A stretch of 20,702 nt of DNA from Gnetum montanum. Taxonomy: Eukaryota > Streptophyta > Gnetopsida > Gnetales > Gnetaceae. The stretch is taken from NCBI GenBank assembly GCA_015680685.1, contig MNCI01006000.1:750293-770994 (forward strand). The letters are read 5' to 3'. Under the pieces are notes generated by a model. That model had not been told where the DNA came from, did no database searches, and worked only from the letters and a program-made list of their open reading frames with translations. Of the stretch, positions 17,243-20,702 are shown in pieces. A program made the translations under genes and the position numbers. The number at the start of each line of letters is the position of its first letter. The stretch's first letter is position 1.

Positions 17243-17963
17243 CTGATTGATGAGTGGTGAGGTACCCCTACACTTAACCATACGAATATGAGTGTTACAC
17301 GTGCGATCCGATCGAACTCCATAGACGAACTAGTTGTGGCATGTAGACAATTATCCTTAGGTCGTAGTTCGCTATCTTCCCACTTGGACTAGTATTATCT
17401 TTGTCACGTATGTTTTAGTCCAGAGTGAGGTGTATGATGTGGTTTCTAATCTAATGCTACGCCTGAAGGCAACGGAAAGTAATATTCACTAATCTAGGAG
17501 AGAGGGGGTGAGAAAATCTAAACTAGCCTGAGTGCGATGAGCATCCGTTCCTTGATTATCCGTACACACCTTGGACTTCATGCATGACTACCACTGGGAT
17601 TACCAAGCGTAGATCCTAGGTACGCTACTGGGTTACCAAGTAGTCACACTTAAGTGCTTGTAATCAAGTCATACTCATTCCGCATTTTAACAGGAGTTTA
17701 AGGGTGAGAGAGAGATTAACTAGGAAAGCAATAAATAAAAATTAATTAAATGATTAAGCTAAGTGAATGTTGCAATGATGAAGTAATCTCGATCTTTATT
17801 TCTAGTCATGTGTGTTTCCAAGTACATCACACTTGAATAAAGGATGTCATACAATTACAATCACCACACTACAGGCATACACAAAGAGGAAAAGGGTTGA
17901 GAGAGAGAAAATGAAAACTAAAATCAAAACAAACTCTAAATTGTCTTATTGATCTATCTACCT

Positions 17964-17974
17964 CTTATTTATAG
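17964..17974 (-). promoter_or_regulatory. TATA box of the solo LTR
   Basis: The minus strand reads CTATAAATAAGAGG, a strong TATA box. It is followed about 70 bp on by a CTCTCTCTCAACCC stretch typical of a transcript leader. The palindrome cluster at 17990-18075 is just upstream of it. Confidence 0.65.
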
Positions 17975-17989
17975 ATGAGGAGATAGGTT

Positions 17990-18075
17990 GCGATATTGCA
18001 TATGCAATATCGTGGTTGGGCTACGATATTGTGGATGCGATATCGCGACTGCGATATCGCGTACATGATATTGCG
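17990..18075. repeat. GCGATATCGC palindrome cluster in the solo LTR
   Basis: Perfect GCGATATCGC occurs at 18037-18046 and 18051-18060, with variants GCGATATTGC (17990-17999), GCAATATCG (18004-18012), ACGATATTG and TGATATTGCGG around them. The cluster directly precedes the LTR TATA box in transcription order. Confidence 0.85.
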
Positions 18076-18103
18076 GTCGTCCAAATGATGACTCATCATT
18101 GAT

Positions 18104-18925
18104 ATGTCATTTTGAAACCTCTTAAAAAGATTAAAGTCTATTCATACTCCTCCCAGTTCACTTTAGCTCAATAGAATATATCACAAAATATGAGGTAGAT
18201 TTCTTTGACATCCTTGGCACCTTCTCTTAGGAATTTCAACATCATAATGGCTTCTTGTCTCTAATGGGACTATTCAAATTTTCTTCTTAACTTGTATTTT
18301 ATCATATTCTAATCTCTAATGGGTTGACCATTTTGTCTTTCATAACCTTGGGAGTCTTTTCCTACCAAGTAGAAATTATACCTTCTAATATAGATTCATC
18401 AATAGGTACCCTTAAGCAATTTGGTATGTCTTCCAACTCAAAGTACTTGTTAGGTGTCTTTAGCCAACTTCAAAAAGCATTGGTGCCATCTATACCATTG
18501 AAAGCCTTCAACTTAACATATGGAAGTCTAGCAATATTTTTGAATGCTTTAGCAAGTCTTACCTCATCTTCTTCAACTTACTTGTTAGGAGAAGAAGTAG
18601 TTGCCTCTATTAAAGCTCTCAAAATTCTCATACGATGAATTGGATTTCCTCCCATTAGAATCCTTGGTTGATGAGTTCCTACATTTCCATTTCTAGATTA
18701 TCCTTTCTCATCATTCACTCTATCTTCATCTAGTTTTGAAACATCTCCATCATCATCTAAACATAAATGTTCATCATCCTTGCATGTTGAAATATGGCTA
18801 AGACCAACATTCCTATCTACCTTTGAATTGATTTCATCTAATCAAGAAACCATGAGTTAGAAGGTAGACTTCATGCTCTCCATGTTTCTATTCAATTCTT
18901 GAACCTATTTCTTTTTAGGCATCAT
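18104..18925 (-). pseudogene. gag: Outer element gag, N-terminal and capsid part
   Basis: The minus-strand start at 18925 (ATGATGCC) reads 'MMPKKK', then a coiled-coil-like stretch ('VQELNRNMESMKSTF') and an acidic stretch. The capsid domain follows: 'YVKLKAFNGIDGTNAF', 'SWLKTPNKYFELEDI', a Trp block, and 'LKFLREGAKDVKE'. The order Leu-Pro-x-Leu-x-x-F-x-G then W fits plant gag proteins. It contains several stops and shifts. It lies 50 bp downstream of the PBS, the normal place for gag. Confidence 0.75.
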
Positions 18926-18974
18926 TTGAATTTAAAAAATCCTCCAAGCAAGTACAAATAATAATGATCCAAAA

Positions 18975-18986
18975 GCTCTATTACCA
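18975..18986 (-). promoter_or_regulatory. Primer-binding site of the outer element
   Basis: The minus strand reads TGGTAATAGAGC, close to TGGTATCAGAGC, the common plant PBS for initiator Met tRNA. It places the end of the 5' LTR at about 18988. Confidence 0.75.
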
Positions 18987-18989
18987 ATA

Positions 18990-19932
18990 TTTAGCTATAG
19001 TAGATTCAATCCAATGGAAAATCACCTTTAATTATACTAAATCCATATATTTTGAAATGATAAATAAAAAAACTAACTATCTTCAATTATTAAAAGAGAA
19101 GATTACATCAAGGTTCTAAAACCCACAAAACATCCAAAACACTTTTAACACTTAAAATATGTTGTAGAGGATGAGGCTCTACAACCACACAATGATCATT
19201 CTCATTGCAAGAAATGATCAAGAGAAAATATCTTCTATAACTCAAGACTAAGATCTCAACTCATAAGACACAAGACACATTAGGCTAATACTCAATAAAT
19301 TGATCAAGAGCTACATATACACTCATGCACTCATCACATGTTCNAACTCATGCACTCATCACATGTTCTCTTATAACACCTCACTCACATATCTCCTTAG
19401 TACAAGCATCAGAACATCAATATTTACTAGAAAAAAAAAAGATACCTAGGAAACATTCCTTATCATAACTCATAGATTTCATGCCATTTTCATATTTTTC
19501 CATCTTCTCGTAGTTATTTTCCAAATTGGAATGGATAATTTTGAAAGTTTGTTAGTTGTACGAATCATTTCTCACCTCCTTCAGTCATCTCCTATCAAAA
19601 CTAGGAATGCTAGTGAGAAGTCTCCACTGCACTTAGGATGTCTCAGTAACTTGTATCATGTCTTACTTTGATTTTCACCATCTCACCCAAAATTAGGATG
19701 TCTTGCCTAAAATGTCTCAATTTTTTTTGAGATGTCTCCCTTGAACTTGGGGCATCTCTTGAAAGCTCTCCATTGCTAGCCAAGACATCTTCTATCCTTT
19801 AAGAGATCTCTTCTGAAAGCTCAAATCAAAGGCAACATGACTCCATGGCCTCCAAGATGTCTAAATGGAGCTCAGAATGTACAAAAACCACACGTATGGA
19901 AGAGAAAAGGGGGATTGGAAAAGATGTATTTA
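18990..19932 (-). repeat. Probable 5' LTR of the outer element (ends approximate)
   Basis: This non-coding stretch lies between the PBS and the LINE remnant. It contains an inverted pair around 19147-19172 (TGTTGTAGAG and CTCTACAAC) and repeated GAGATGTCT-type words near 19630-19760. The partner LTR is beyond the left end of the window, so neither border can be confirmed. The minus-strand TG that best abuts the LINE is at 19932. An undetermined base at 19344 sits inside it. Confidence 0.5.
19321..19368. other. Short direct duplication across an undetermined base
   Basis: The 23-bp stretch ACTCATGCACTCATCACATG+TTC at 19321-19343 is repeated at 19346-19368, with an N at 19344 between them. An assembly join is more likely than a biological repeat. 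Confidence 0.7.
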
Positions 19933-20702
19933 CACCAAAGCCACTCCAAATCTTCCTCTAATATTTGTATTATGTATTTTAACTCTTCTAGTAATATTCA
20001 ATATCCATCAATGAATTTGCATTTCTACCATACTAATTTATTATTTATGCTTCTTTTTCACTACCCAACATTCAATATCATATAAGATAACAAGCCTAAT
20101 TGATATCCTATAAAATTTTCCCTTTTAATTTTATTAGTATTCTTTTATCACATAGAACATCACTAGGCTATCTCCATTTTAACCATCCTACCTTAATTCT
20201 TTTTCTAATATCTTTATCAATTTCATCATCTAATTAAAGGATCCTATGTAGTAGAATTACTTGGAGGGAGAAAATTTTTTTACCTTGAATTATCACTTCT
20301 ATTTCACCATTATTTATGTTATTATTAAAATTGTATTTCATATATTCTATCTTACTTCTACTAATTTTTAAGTCTTTTAATTCTAGACCATGTCTCCACT
20401 TGTCCATTTTAGTAGCAATATTCTCGAGTTGTATCCACCAACACAATATTATCTACAAATAGCATATACCAAGAGATTTTACTTGTATTTTCCTTGTTAA
20501 TTCATCTATAATAATGTCAAATAAGTATGAGCTATGTCCAAACCCTTGATGTAAATGTACTATGACTGGAAAATTAGATGGTATTCCATAAGTTATTCTA
20601 ATTTTAATGGTAGCTCCTGTCTACATGTGTTGAATCACTTTAATATATTTATTAGGGATGTTTTTCCTCCATAACATCCACTCAATAATATCTTTAGGAA
20701 TT
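19933..20702 (-). pseudogene. LINE-type reverse transcriptase fragment
   Basis: The minus strand, from the window edge, encodes 'DIIEWMLWRKNIPNKYIKVI', 'FPVIVHLHQGFGHSSYLFDI', 'IIDELTRKIQ', 'WYMLFVDNIVLVD' (codons at 20459-20448 hold the F-x-D-D box as F-V-D-N), then 'WRHGLELKDLKISRSKIEYM', 'DEIDKDIRKRIKVGWLKWR' and 'LKLKGKILQ'. It ends near 'RGRFGVALV' at 19933. These blocks, in this order, are those of plant non-LTR retrotransposon RTs. The second catalytic Asp is Asn, and several stops and shifts are present. Coding similarity ends abruptly where the outer LTR begins, so the LINE was probably the oldest layer. Confidence 0.87.

Larger units (their letters stand above)
17248..18098 (-). mobile_element. 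Solo LTR inserted in the outer gag
   Basis: The 851-bp unit begins TGATGAGT and ends ACTCATCA, a perfect 8-bp inverted pair with TG...CA ends. It is flanked by CTGAT (17243-17247) and TTGAT (18099-18103), a 5-bp duplication with one change. Outer gag coding sequence resumes on both sides. Only one LTR is present with no internal region, as left by recombination between LTRs. A strong TATA box lies on the minus strand at 17964-17974 (CTATAAATAAG), so the parent element was transcribed leftward. No second copy of this LTR is in the window. Confidence 0.82.
1..19932 (-). mobile_element. Outer Ty3/gypsy retrotransposon (chromovirus-like), interrupted twice, 3' part outside window
   Basis: The minus strand carries, in the canonical Ty3/gypsy order, a probable 5' LTR, a PBS resembling the initiator-Met type, gag with one CCHC knuckle, PR, RT and the start of RNase H. 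A solo LTR interrupts gag at 17248-18098 and the inner Tat-like element interrupts RT at 364-15588. All genes carry stops and frameshifts, and key catalytic residues are lost, so the copy is dead. The single knuckle and the RT and PR style suggest a chromovirus, but no chromodomain can be checked because integrase is out of view. Its right end is placed only approximately, where LINE coding similarity stops. Confidence 0.8.

Noticed and set aside
18324-18638. Plus-strand 104-codon frame
   Set aside because: It is the complement of the outer gag capsid region.

Overview
This window is plant nuclear DNA made almost entirely of nested, decayed retrotransposons. The evidence is Ty3/gypsy LTR elements with plant-type gag, protease (PR) and reverse transcriptase (RT), an initiator-Met-type primer-binding site, a plant LINE-type RT, and GT-AG introns. 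The large genome this implies fits a gymnosperm or another repeat-rich land plant, but the species cannot be named from sequence. No ordinary single-copy host gene, tRNA, rRNA or CRISPR array was seen.

Layout. (1) The right end (about 19933-20702, minus) is a fragment of a LINE RT. (2) It abuts a Ty3/gypsy element ('outer element', minus strand): probable 5' LTR about 18990-19932, PBS 18975-18986, gag from 18925, zinc knuckle 16925-16966, PR about 16380-16750, RT about 15594-16130. Its RT resumes at the far left of the window (1-363). (3) A solo LTR (17248-18098) with perfect 8-bp inverted ends lies in the outer gag. (4) A 15.2-kb Tat/Ogre-like Ty3/gypsy element ('inner element', 364-15588, minus strand) lies inside the outer RT gene. 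It has two LTRs of about 1.3 kb, a nearly matching 5-bp target duplication, PBS, polypurine tract, gag, PR and only the lead-in of RT. Core RT, RNase H and integrase are absent, so it could only have moved with help in trans.

The main discovery is inside the inner element, between PR (ending about 9775) and the RT lead-in (starting about 3875): a complete-looking transcription unit on the opposite strand. It has a TATA box (4269-4276), a repeat-rich 5' UTR, an ATG at 4601, seven exons whose GT-AG junctions keep phase, a possible eighth exon, and an AATAAA at 9179. Conceptually it encodes a protein of just over 1,000 residues. The N-terminal part resembles the FCP1/NLI-interacting (HAD) phosphatase domain of plants but has lost the catalytic aspartates. 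The middle faintly resembles the 'putative plant transposon protein' type, followed by an acidic linker and a coiled-coil C-terminus. Five in-frame stops make this copy a pseudogene, but the intron phases show that it descends from a real spliced gene.

The unit is bracketed by short tandem arrays (27-bp and 29-bp units; a 37-bp array lies beyond the RT remnant) that share an AGTTTA...GTC/GCC...GGAC/GGGCC core. A 10-bp palindrome, GCGTATACGC, and GCGTA-type relatives recur in LTR U3 directly upstream of the LTR TATA box, in the element leader, and in the 5' UTR and first intron of the antisense gene. The motif is therefore concentrated around both promoters. The unrelated solo LTR has its own palindrome, GCGATATCGC, in the equivalent place.
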